Shown here: positions 33,734-41,414 of the stretch, piece by piece | Numbering within the stretch: the first letter of the stretch is position 1 | How the letters are laid out: the number at the start of each line of letters is the position of its first letter | Assembly (NCBI GenBank): GCA_016209705.1 | Contig: JACQVR010000134.1 | Span: 1 to 64,000 of the forward strand | Direction of reading: 5' to 3' | DNA from: Planctomycetota bacterium | GTDB lineage: Bacteria > Planctomycetota > MHYJ01 > JACPRB01 | Length of the DNA: 64,000 nucleotides | The notes under the pieces: model-generated | Told to the model about the DNA's origin: nothing | Seen by the model: the letters and a program-made list of their open reading frames with translations, nothing else | Database searches by the model: none | Translations under genes and position numbers: made by a program

Positions 33734-35020
33734 ATGCTCTTCACTCGCCTTTTGCTTGGGGTCATGCTCCTCATGCTCCCCGCGCGTGGGGTGGAACGAG
33801 TCGCTGCCTCCCTGTCCCGCCCGGCCCGCTACTTGGTCGTCTTGCGGGATGGGACGCCACAGCTCGCCCTGATCGCGCATGAGATCGCGGTACGGACGGG
33901 GGGCAGGATCGTCTATGTCTACGAGCACGCCGTCCGCGGGTTCGCGATCGAGGGGGTGCGCCCTGAGGTCACCGCGCGCTTGGCCCGGGATCCGCGGGTC
34001 CGATGGATCGAGGCGGACGTGGCCGTCCGGCTCTCGCAGGATCAGGAGAGCCCCCCATGGGGCCTGGACCGGGTTGATCAACGGGATCTCCCGCTCAACC
34101 AGATTTATCAGTACGGCGCGACGGGTACCGCGGTGCGCGCCTACATCCTGGACACGGGTGTACGCGTCACGCACGCGGAGTTCGGAGGGCGGGCCTCCGA
34201 CGGTTACGACTTCGTCGACGACGATCCGACCGCCGAAGACGGCCACGGACACGGCACGCATGTCGCCGGCATCGTGGGAGGGGCGACGTACGGGGTGGCC
34301 AAGGAAGTCGAGATCGTAGCCGTCCGCGTCCTGGACAACGAAGGCGCGGGCACCATCGCCGGGGTCGTCGCGGGTGTGGACTGGGTGACCGCGCACGCGA
34401 TCCACCCGGCGGTCGCCAACATGAGCTTGGGGGGCCTCGCCTCCACGACGTTGGACGAGGCGGTCCGGACCTCGATCGCCAGCGGCGTGACGTACTGCGT
34501 CGCCGCGGGAAACGGCACGGTGGTCGGGGTGATCGGCATACCGATCATAGGCCTGCCGATGGACGCAAGCCTGTTCTCCCCGGCCCGGGTCTCCGAAGCG
34601 CTCACCGTGGGAGCTACGGACATCGACGACTCCGAAGCGTGGTTCTCCAACTACGGGGCAGCCGTGGACATCCTGGCTCCCGGGGTGGACATCACGTCCG
34701 CGTGGAACGGAAGCGACACGGCATCGGTCGCGCTCAGCGGGACGTCCATGGCGACGCCGCACGTCACGGGCGCCGTCGCGCTCCATCTTGAAAGGTACCC
34801 CTCCGACTCTCCTTCGGAGGTCGCCTCCGCCATCACGGGGAAGGCCACTCCGGGGCGGATCACGGGCATGAGCAGCCCGTTCACACCGAACCTGCTCCTG
34901 TACACGCGCTTCGACTCCGCCAGCGCGGTGCCGGCTTGCGGACTTCTGGGCATCGAAGGATTCCTGGTCGTTCTCCTCCTCGTGATCTGCCGCCGAACTA
35001 TGGCTTGGGTTCGGGGGTAA
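33734..35020 (+). CDS. Secreted subtilisin-like serine protease (S8) with C-terminal sorting tail
   Basis: A 428-residue protease. Residues 1-~25 are a signal peptide (LLLGVMLLMLPARG), ~33-100 an I9-type propeptide (RYLVVLRDG...VRWIEADVAV) and ~105-390 a proteinase-K-like S8 domain. The catalytic triad is Asp140 (YILDTGV), His176 (GHGTHVAG) and Ser338 (SGTSMATPHVTG). The C-terminus is VPACGLLGIE, a ~13-residue hydrophobic helix and a basic end (CRRTMAWVRG), the layout of PEP-CTERM/MYXO-CTERM tails, shared with the protein at 35272. It is probably exported, activated by propeptide removal and anchored or processed at the tail. Confidence 0.9.
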   Translation: MLFTRLLLGVMLLMLPARGVERVAASLSRPARYLVVLRDGTPQLALIAHEIAVRTGGRIVYVYEHAVRGFAIEGVRPEVTARLARDPRVRWIEADVAVRLSQDQESPPWGLDRVDQRDLPLNQIYQYGATGTAVRAYILDTGVRVTHAEFGGRASDGYDFVDDDPTAEDGHGHGTHVAGIVGGATYGVAKEVEIVAVRVLDNEGAGTIAGVVAGVDWVTAHAIHPAVANMSLGGLASTTLDEAVRTSIASGVTYCVAAGNGTVVGVIGIPIIGLPMDASLFSPARVSEALTVGATDIDDSEAWFSNYGAAVDILAPGVDITSAWNGSDTASVALSGTSMATPHVTGAVALHLERYPSDSPSEVASAITGKATPGRITGMSSPFTPNLLLYTRFDSASAVPACGLLGIEGFLVVLLLVICRRTMAWVRG

Positions 35021-35189
35021 AGCGCCCTCCGTTCCGTTTCCAGCCCGTAAGGAAGTTCCTTCCGGAGGGTTTTAGGGGTTTTCGCGCCTCCGAAGGCGCG
35101 GATCACATCGCCCGCTGGCAGACCGCCTTTCCCCCTCGACCGCCATTTCCAAAACGATCCACCTGAATGTCTCTTTTTCGCGATTTCGC

Positions 35190-35217
35190 TTGACATCGCG
35201 CCATTAACGCATATAAC
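35190..35217 (+). promoter_or_regulatory. Sigma-70-type promoter
   Basis: TTGACA (35190-35195), 16 bases, TATAAC (35212-35217), 55 bp before the start at 35272. It parallels the promoter of the related gene at 25524. Confidence 0.6.
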
Positions 35218-35271
35218 ATGTACTATTCGGCGAGGGGTTCAGACGATTTCAATCCGTGAAGGGGTTCCTTT

Positions 35272-36582
35272 ATGCACCGCGCGCGCCACGCTCAGTTCCT
35301 AGTTACGGCCCGAGGTCTCAGTCGGGCCTGCTTGACGCCGGCCCTGGTCCTCATCCTCGCAGGCGCCCACGCGCCGAACAGTCCCGGTCTGGCCGCGCCG
35401 ATCCCCGCCCAGGAGTCGCCCGCGAAATCTCTCATCTACGCCGGTTGGTTCGGCAACACGACCCCAACTCCGGATTACATTCAAGCCAACCTGACTTTCC
35501 TGGAGTCCCAACCCTTCAATGGTCTTGTCACCTACCTGCGCAACCCTTCGATGACGGTCAACGCCACCGCCTCGGTGATGACGAATACGCCGATTTCGCA
35601 CGAGTCGATCGCCTCCATTCTCGCCCCCCTCCAGAATCTCTCCTTCACGCGGCTTCGGCACAACTTCGCTTACGTCTTGGGGAGTTCGCCTCCGGACTTT
35701 TTCGACGACTGGTCGACGGTCATCCTGAACTTCGCCCACCTCGCCCGTGCTCTGAAGGAGGCCGGCTTGAGGGGCATATTCTTCGACAACGAGCAGTACA
35801 GCTCCCCCTGGGGGGATTACCCGACCGGGACCTTGTACTCGCTGTTGACTCCGCTCTTGCTCTACCAGGACCAGGCGCGGCTGAGGGGCCGCCAAGTGAT
35901 GGAGGCCATGGTCGCCGAATACCCCGACATCGTCGTAGTGACGCTCCACGGCCCCTACATCTCCGAGCTGAGCGCGCCGGCCTCTCTGGAGTTTCCCCAG
36001 TGGCAGTCGGGGAACGAACTATTGGGGGCTTTCTTTTCGGGATTCCAGGAGGGCGCCGGAAGCCAAGCCGAGAATGTGGATGGAGGCGAACTCTACACGT
36101 TGCGCAGCGAGTCCGAATTCCAGGACTCGTACACTTGGCGCAAGCATACCATCGCGTCGGACACCGTCGGTTGCCCGTTCCTCTCGAGCACGCTGCGTTC
36201 TGTGTGGCCGGAGGTGGTCTCCATCAGTTTCGGCATCTATGATCAGCCGTTCGGGGGCCGGGAGATGACCCCGGCAATCCTGACCGAAACGTTGACCCAT
36301 GCCCTGGCGGTGGCGGACAAGTGGGTCTGGCTGTATGTGGAAGGCCGCACGTTCCTGCGACCCGAAAGCGAAGGAGGAGCGACGCAGGAATGGATCGACG
36401 CCGTCCGCTCCGCTCAGCCCAGCCTTTCGCAGCGCGTCACCTCCACGGGCGAGGCGGTGATCGCGCCCGAGGAGATATCGGAACCGCCGGAGCGGGAGAT
36501 TCCGGCCTGCGGCCTTCTGGGAATGGAAACCGCCTGGCTTTTGGCGCTCCTTTCATGGATTCGGAAACGGACGCTAGCATGA
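35272..36582 (+). CDS. Unrecognised secreted family, paralogue 3, with C-terminal sorting tail
   Basis: A 436-residue secreted protein, closest to the 25524 paralogue. After a signal peptide (~1-45) the family domain runs to ~385: LIYAGWFGNTTPTPDYI, LESQPFNGLVTYLRN, PPDFFDDWSTV, IFFDNEQYSSPWG, LHGPYISELSAPASL, WQSGNELLGAFFSGF and DGGELYTLRS. Instead of FN3 domains it ends with IPACGLLGME (P411, C413), a short hydrophobic helix and RKRTLA, the same tail type as the neighbouring subtilisin. Family function is unknown; conserved DNE/DGGE acidic residues suggest a glycosidase-like barrel (inference). Transcribed alone from its own sigma-70-type promoter; convergent with wza. Confidence 0.8.
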   Translation: MHRARHAQFLVTARGLSRACLTPALVLILAGAHAPNSPGLAAPIPAQESPAKSLIYAGWFGNTTPTPDYIQANLTFLESQPFNGLVTYLRNPSMTVNATASVMTNTPISHESIASILAPLQNLSFTRLRHNFAYVLGSSPPDFFDDWSTVILNFAHLARALKEAGLRGIFFDNEQYSSPWGDYPTGTLYSLLTPLLLYQDQARLRGRQVMEAMVAEYPDIVVVTLHGPYISELSAPASLEFPQWQSGNELLGAFFSGFQEGAGSQAENVDGGELYTLRSESEFQDSYTWRKHTIASDTVGCPFLSSTLRSVWPEVVSISFGIYDQPFGGREMTPAILTETLTHALAVADKWVWLYVEGRTFLRPESEGGATQEWIDAVRSAQPSLSQRVTSTGEAVIAPEEISEPPEREIPACGLLGMETAWLLALLSWIRKRTLA

Positions 36583-36609
36583 CCGCTCCATTCCGGAAAT
36601 CGGCGCAGG

Positions 36610-37527
36610 TTAGAAAAAGGACTCAGGTACGAACAGCAAGTCTCCCGGCTGCAGCGGAACGTCGTCTTCAGGTCGGCCATTCGCCACGTTCGCGAGATTC
36701 AGAACGTACAACATCCTCGCTCCCTTCTGATCCCGCCGGATCAGTCGTACGTTCGCATCGTTGGCAATGCGCGTGAAACCTCCCGCCAGCGAGATAGCTT
36801 GATGAGCCGTCAGGCCGTGGTCGGCATCGACCACAAATGCGCCCGGTCGCGCGACCTGACCCAGCACGTACACTTTTTCCCGCGCGGGAACGAAGACGAT
36901 GTCGCCCGGGAGCAGGGTGGGATCCCGGTCCAGTCCCTCCTGGATCTGTCTCACGTTCACCGAGATCGTCATACGCCCCGGAGAGCCCTCCTCGCGCCGG
37001 CGGAAGATCGACACGCTGTGCTTGGCTGCGTCCTCGAGAAACCCGCCCGACCGCGTAATGATCTGGAGGAGCGTGACGAAACCCCCATTGGGAACCTCAT
37101 ACTCGCGGGGGGCGCTCACTGCGCCCAAAATGTACACGTACCTCCTGGCGTACTCCTTCACGAAAATCGAAACCTCCGGCGCCGCCAGATAGTCCTTCCC
37201 GAGTCGTTCCGCGAGTTCGCCACGCGCCTCCTCCGGCGTGCGGCCCGCGAGCCTTAGCCTGCCGATGAGGGGATAGTCAATCGCGCCGTCGGCGGGCACG
37301 CGTGCGTCGAACGAAAGGTCGGGTTGCCCCAGCACGACGAAGCGCAGTTCGTCGCCGGGATGGATCAGATAGGCCTTGCCGAGCCCCTCATCGGAAGCGA
37401 CCCTGGGCTCCTCCTCCGAGGGACGCATCGCCGCGGAAGTCGACTCCGGCAGAGTGGGCATTCGTTGGGGCAGGTCCTGGCAGGATGCCATCACCGCAGC
37501 GATCCACGGTAGGATGCTTTTCATCAT
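36610..37527 (-). CDS. Wza-type polysaccharide export lipoprotein (SLBB)
   Basis: A 305-residue outer-membrane export protein. The short signal ends MASC, a plausible lipobox. A poly-export domain (YLIHPGDELRFVVLGQPDLS...DYPLIGRLRLAGRTPEEARGEL) is followed by SLBB-type domains (RRYVYILGAVSAPREYEVP and EKVYVLGQVARPGAFVVD) and a terminal LQPGDLLFVPES. Wza-like proteins form the channel for glycan exit and pair with Wzc-type proteins such as the one at 18237-21719. The start at 37527 follows GAGGGG; ATG 37524 is also possible. A consensus ECF-type motif lies at 37576-37602. Confidence 0.9.
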   Translation of the reverse strand: MMKSILPWIAAVMASCQDLPQRMPTLPESTSAAMRPSEEEPRVASDEGLGKAYLIHPGDELRFVVLGQPDLSFDARVPADGAIDYPLIGRLRLAGRTPEEARGELAERLGKDYLAAPEVSIFVKEYARRYVYILGAVSAPREYEVPNGGFVTLLQIITRSGGFLEDAAKHSVSIFRRREEGSPGRMTISVNVRQIQEGLDRDPTLLPGDIVFVPAREKVYVLGQVARPGAFVVDADHGLTAHQAISLAGGFTRIANDANVRLIRRDQKGARMLYVLNLANVANGRPEDDVPLQPGDLLFVPESFF

Positions 37528-37575
37528 GTCGTTGCCCCTCGACGGGAAAGACGGACGAAACGGCGCCAAAGGTTT

Positions 37576-37602
37576 CTACGGTGCCGGCAACGCCGGGTTA
37601 CA
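37576..37602 (-). promoter_or_regulatory. ECF-type promoter candidate, wza
   Basis: Minus strand: TGTAACC (37602-37596), 15 bases, CGTAGAAACC (from 37580), about 50 bp before the wza start. A consensus match. Confidence 0.6.
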
Positions 37603-37627
37603 AGAACTCCGCTCCGATGGCAAAGCC

Positions 37628-37654
37628 TGTAACCAAACCGCCCGCCTATCGAAG
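37628..37654 (+). promoter_or_regulatory. ECF-type promoter candidate, ECF sigma gene
   Basis: TGTAACC (37628-37634), 15 bases, CGAAGAAGG (from 37650). Its presence upstream of the sigma gene would fit autoregulation, although the start is ~310 bp away. Confidence 0.45.
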
Positions 37655-37966
37655 AAGGAAGTAGTGCCAAACCGGTGGGATGATCGAGGAATACACTACG
37701 TCCATCACGATCCCAACCTGAATCACCATCCAAGGGTGCCATCTCACGCCCGGCGTTGGCGTTGCGGGATGGAAGAGGCTTTCGGCGAGACCTTTCGAAA
37801 GCCCTTCTGTGAGTCACCGCTTGCCACCAGCCGTTATCTGGCCCTGGATTTGCTAAGATATGCGAGGGAACGCAGGACCGTCATGGGATCGCCCCGCTCC
37901 CGCCGACCGTCCTTGGTCCCGTTCAATTTCTGATCTCCCGCGCTGGCGCAATGAGGAGGGTATCCG

Positions 37967-38659
37967 ATGCGGATCGAAACGGAGGTGTTTGGAAGCGAAC
38001 GGCGGTTTCCCAAAACGGAATGGGACCTGCTCATGCCGGCACCCAGTCCGCAGTCGATCGACGTCTTGGTCCGCCGTTACTGGAAGCCTTTGTATTTCTT
38101 CGTCCGCCGGTCCGGGTTCGACGTGGAGACGAGCAAGGACATTGTCCAGGGGTTCCTCGCGAACGCTTTGGCCCATGACACGATTTCAAAGGCGGATCCC
38201 AAGCGGGGGCGCTTCCGCACCTTCATGCTGGCGGCGCTTTCGAACTTTATCAGAGATTGGTCGCGGACTTCTTCGCGGCTCAAGCGAGGCGGAGGTCGTC
38301 GGCCCCTCTCGTTGGAATTCGCCGCCGTCGAGGGCGAGTACTTCCGCCAAATCGCGTCCGACGAGGATACGCCCGAGAGGGTATTGAATCGCGCTTGGGC
38401 GCGCAGCCTGCTGGAGCAGGCGATGGCGGAACTGAACGGATTGCCGATGCATCTGAAGGCGTTCCAGTTGTACTTGGACGGCGAGTGCTACGAGTCGATC
38501 GCCGAGAAGACCGGGCTGTCGCAGACGGCCTCCAAAGTGGCCGTCCATCGCCTACGGGGAAGGTTGCGCCGCATCGTCCTCAATCGGATGGCGGAGACGG
38601 TCGACACCGAGGCCGACCTGAACGCGGAGCTCTCGGAGTTCGTTGAGCTGCTGTCATGA
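37967..38659 (+). CDS. ECF-family RNA polymerase sigma factor
   Basis: A 230-residue sigma-70-family ECF factor. Region 2 is around VRRYWKPLYFFVRRSG...KDIVQGFLANAL (~residues 25-75); region 4 is FQLYLDGECYESIAEKTGLS...HRLRGRLRRIV (~165-205), a helix-turn-helix for -35 recognition. It has a short C-terminal extension. GAGGAGG precedes the ATG. The next gene (63 bp) is a Ser/Thr kinase, a partnership known for ECF groups that use a kinase instead of a classical anti-sigma factor. It is the only sigma factor in the window and the obvious candidate to read the repeated GTAAC-N16-CGTA motifs, one of which precedes it. Confidence 0.92.
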   Translation: MRIETEVFGSERRFPKTEWDLLMPAPSPQSIDVLVRRYWKPLYFFVRRSGFDVETSKDIVQGFLANALAHDTISKADPKRGRFRTFMLAALSNFIRDWSRTSSRLKRGGGRRPLSLEFAAVEGEYFRQIASDEDTPERVLNRAWARSLLEQAMAELNGLPMHLKAFQLYLDGECYESIAEKTGLSQTASKVAVHRLRGRLRRIVLNRMAETVDTEADLNAELSEFVELLS

Positions 38660-38722
38660 AACCGAGCCGCTCGACCGCCGCGGGAGCGCCGGCACGCTCC
38701 CGCAACGAGTGGAGAGGTCAAC

Positions 38723-40849
38723 ATGGAGGCTCAGATTTCGACGATACAGTGCGAGGCATCGAACCGGTACGTCCTCGAAGAACAAATTGACGCCGGCGGT
38801 ATGGGCAAGGTGTACCGGGCGCTCGACGTCCAACTGAAGCGACACGTCGCCCTTAAGATCCTGAACACCCTCGACCAGGACTCGATCGAGCGTTTCGTAC
38901 GGGAGCGCGAGATCACTGCGGACCTCGACCATCCGAGCTTCGTTCGCATTTTCTCGATGGGCTACCTCAGCACGCCGGACGGACGCCGTCCCTTCTATAC
39001 GATGCCCCTCCTGCGCGGACAGACCCTGGCCTCGCTGATCTCCTCCCGGGTTCGGCCCGACGCGGAAGGCGAGAGACTTCGGGAGGAGTTCACTCTGACC
39101 CGCCTGCTGCAGCTTGTGCAACAGCTTTGTATGGCGCTGGAGAGCGCGCACGACCGCGGGATCATCCACCGGGATATCAAGCCGGCCAACGTCGTCGTAG
39201 GGACATACGGGGAAGCCTACATCGTGGATCTGGGGTTGGCTAAGTACGTTCACGAGAGCGGGACGGCGGCTCCGGACGAGGCCGATACCGACGCCGGAGA
39301 AGCCATCGCGGACACCGGCGTGGTTGGCACTCCCTTCTTTATCGCCCCCGAACAAGTTCTCCATCCTGCCCGCGTGGATGCCCGTACAGACATCTTCGGG
39401 CTGGGTGCGGTCCTGTATAACGTTCTCACCGGCCATCCCCCCCTGTACCGGCGGTCACCGGAGACGTCCCGCCGCCGGGGCCGCCGCCCGCCCACGCAGG
39501 TCCCCAGTGGACCTTGGGGGACGCCGCCGGCATTCCGGAACGACGACGCTTCCGCGCACCCGTCAAGTTTCTTCGGCGCCTCCTCGCGAGATTCAAGCCT
39601 AACGAATTGGTCTTCCACTCCGTCACGCCTTTTCCAGCGCACCCTGCGTGGCGTCCTCGTTCCCCCCGACGAGTTTGTGGCGCGTCTCCGCGAAGAGATC
39701 GACGCCAGCCGCCTGACCGACTTGGTTCTGGAGCCCGTCGACGCGGCACTCAGCGCGATCTGCGTGAAGGCGCTGGCTCGGAAACCCGAAGATCGGTACC
39801 CGAATTGCCGGGCCATGTGGCTCGAACTCCAGCAGTACCTTGAAGGGCACTTCGAGATGATCTTTTCAAGGGAAGCCAAAGAGCTGACCCGTAGGATGTC
39901 CCATGGTACCCTTCCGGCCGCCCTGTGCAGCTACGAATTGGCGGAACGGGGAATCCGGCAGCGGATCTTCAAAGAGGAGATCGCGGGCCGGCTGGTGATC
40001 GAGGAAAAGCTGGACCTCCTGGATGTCTTCCTCGAAAAGGCCAAGATCTACGAGCGGCGTGGGGATAGCGCCTCGATCATCCGGGCCGCGATGCGTACGG
40101 AGCCGCTCATCGAGACGGCTCTGGAAATTCTGCACCGGCAGTACGTCCGGCTTCTCATCGCCAAGGGGACTGCCCAGCTTTCCGATGGCGCCCATGCAGC
40201 GGCGAAGGAGATCTTCGGCAAGGCGATGGAACTGTCCCGGGCCCACGTGGACCTTCTGGCCACCGCCTCCTGGGGATATGGCGCCGCCGGAGCCGACAAC
40301 AGGAACTCGACCTCCCTGGCCCGCGCGCGCAAGGCGTTCAGGGATTCGATCGATCTTGCGGACCGCGCGGGGGCCGTCGCCCAGGGGGTGCGCAGTCGCG
40401 TAAGCTTGGCGCGGCTTTGCATAAAAAGCCGTCCGCCCTCGGGGCGAGATCGGACCCTCCTCGAAGAGGCCCTGCGCTTAGCGGGCCAGGACGTCGCCTT
40501 GCTCTGCGAGGTCCACTTGGCCTTCGGAGCCTTTCAACTCGCGTGCAATCAAGCCTCCGAGGCCACCCGCCATGTGACGTTGGCGCTTCAGCACGCCGAG
40601 GAGATGGACGCCCCCAACCTCGGTCGCGAGGCGCACTTCCTTTTAGGGCAGGCATGCCATGCCGTCGGTGATGCCGTGGGTCGCGTGAAGCATTTCCGGC
40701 TGGCGCTTCACGTTCGGGGAACCCGCAGGGTTATCATGGAGCGGGAGATCGCCGCTTTCTACGCCCGGTACCGCCTTCTTGATCCTCAGGAGATCGGCCT
40801 GCGCATTCCTCCGTCCATCCGCCGGAGCAACTCCTCAGCCCCTTTGTGA
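38723..40849 (+). CDS. Ser/Thr protein kinase with TPR-like C-terminal half
   Basis: A 708-residue Hanks-type kinase. Glycine loop IDAGGMGKVYRALD, lysine HVALKIL, catalytic loop IIHRDIKPANVV (~149-160), metal motif VDLGLAK (DLG instead of DFG), activation segment VVGTPFFIAPEQ. Residues ~245-325, between the F and G helices, hold an Arg/Ser/Pro-rich insert not seen in typical kinases. After ~390 the protein is helical with TPR-like repeats (QLSDGAHAAAKEIFGKAMELSRAHVDLL and others). No transmembrane segment is evident. It probably phosphorylates or senses for the ECF factor encoded 63 bp upstream. Confidence 0.88.
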   Translation: MEAQISTIQCEASNRYVLEEQIDAGGMGKVYRALDVQLKRHVALKILNTLDQDSIERFVREREITADLDHPSFVRIFSMGYLSTPDGRRPFYTMPLLRGQTLASLISSRVRPDAEGERLREEFTLTRLLQLVQQLCMALESAHDRGIIHRDIKPANVVVGTYGEAYIVDLGLAKYVHESGTAAPDEADTDAGEAIADTGVVGTPFFIAPEQVLHPARVDARTDIFGLGAVLYNVLTGHPPLYRRSPETSRRRGRRPPTQVPSGPWGTPPAFRNDDASAHPSSFFGASSRDSSLTNWSSTPSRLFQRTLRGVLVPPDEFVARLREEIDASRLTDLVLEPVDAALSAICVKALARKPEDRYPNCRAMWLELQQYLEGHFEMIFSREAKELTRRMSHGTLPAALCSYELAERGIRQRIFKEEIAGRLVIEEKLDLLDVFLEKAKIYERRGDSASIIRAAMRTEPLIETALEILHRQYVRLLIAKGTAQLSDGAHAAAKEIFGKAMELSRAHVDLLATASWGYGAAGADNRNSTSLARARKAFRDSIDLADRAGAVAQGVRSRVSLARLCIKSRPPSGRDRTLLEEALRLAGQDVALLCEVHLAFGAFQLACNQASEATRHVTLALQHAEEMDAPNLGREAHFLLGQACHAVGDAVGRVKHFRLALHVRGTRRVIMEREIAAFYARYRLLDPQEIGLRIPPSIRRSNSSAPL

Positions 40850-40854
40850 AGACC

Positions 40855-40902
40855 GGCGTTACCGGTGGCGAGTTGTTCGCGACGTGGAACGCCGGTAACG
40901 CC
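40855..40902. repeat. Inverted repeat GGCGTTACCGG / CCGGTAACGCC
   Basis: Perfect 11-bp arms at 40855-40865 and 40892-40902 around 26 bases, 6 bp after the kinase stop. No T-run follows. It could end transcription, or be a regulatory site, since its right arm contains the GTAAC of an ECF-type motif. Confidence 0.5.
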
Positions 40903-40920
40903 TGAAGGGCCGCATCGAAC
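40894..40920 (+). promoter_or_regulatory. ECF-type promoter candidate, MBOAT operon
   Basis: GGTAACG (40894-40900), 15 bases, CGAACATAG (from 40916). The -10 block is identical to that at 18035. It lies ~495 bp before the MBOAT start, so the assignment is weak. Confidence 0.35.
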
Positions 40921-41414
40921 ATAGAGCTGGGGGATGACCCTTGAGCTGACATCCACGGTTTATCCAGTCGTCGTGATGGTGGCGCGGGAAGGAGTGACTG
41001 ATCCGAGGGGTGACGCGTAAAGTCGAAGTTGGCACACCGAAGCGAAAGAACCCCTCGCTCGATCCTGCCTATACTTGCGCGCGCCCTGAGATGCTTTTCT
41101 TCAGAGGCTCGCTTCCCCGCCCCATCGCGACACCCTTTCCTGCCGCGGAATCGGCTTTTGGAACGGCAAGGGATCGCGACGGAGGCGCGGCGGGTCAAGC
41201 CCACAAGATAAGCGGGCTGGGTTCGGGATTCCGGGCGAAAGCTGGGATCGGAGGCACTGGGGCTGCTGATCCGCCAAGAGGCGCCCTCGAGCCGTTGCTC
41301 CGGCCTTCCGTGCGGCCCGACGTCCATCTTTCCTTTGGTTGGAGGGCGATCGGAACGTCTTCGCTCCCATCCGGAGCAGCCTGACGGAGTCTCTTACGCG
41401 GGAGAGCGGAAGCC

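Larger units (their letters stand above)
37528..37966. other. Divergent control region wza / ECF sigma, 439 bp
   Basis: Two ECF-type motifs sit back to back: 37576-37602 leftward for wza and 37628-37654 rightward toward the sigma gene. The remaining ~300 bp before the sigma gene show no supported gene. Confidence 0.6.
40850..41414. other. 565-bp intergenic region
   Basis: Carries an 11-bp inverted repeat right after the kinase stop (40855-40902) and an ECF-type motif overlapping its right arm (40894-40920). The rest, about 490 bp before the MBOAT gene, shows no supported gene. Confidence 0.5.

Noticed and set aside
41031-41047. Second sigma-54 promoter (TGGCAC ... GC)
   Set aside because: The GG and GC doublets are 11 bases apart instead of 12, and TTGC is not matched.
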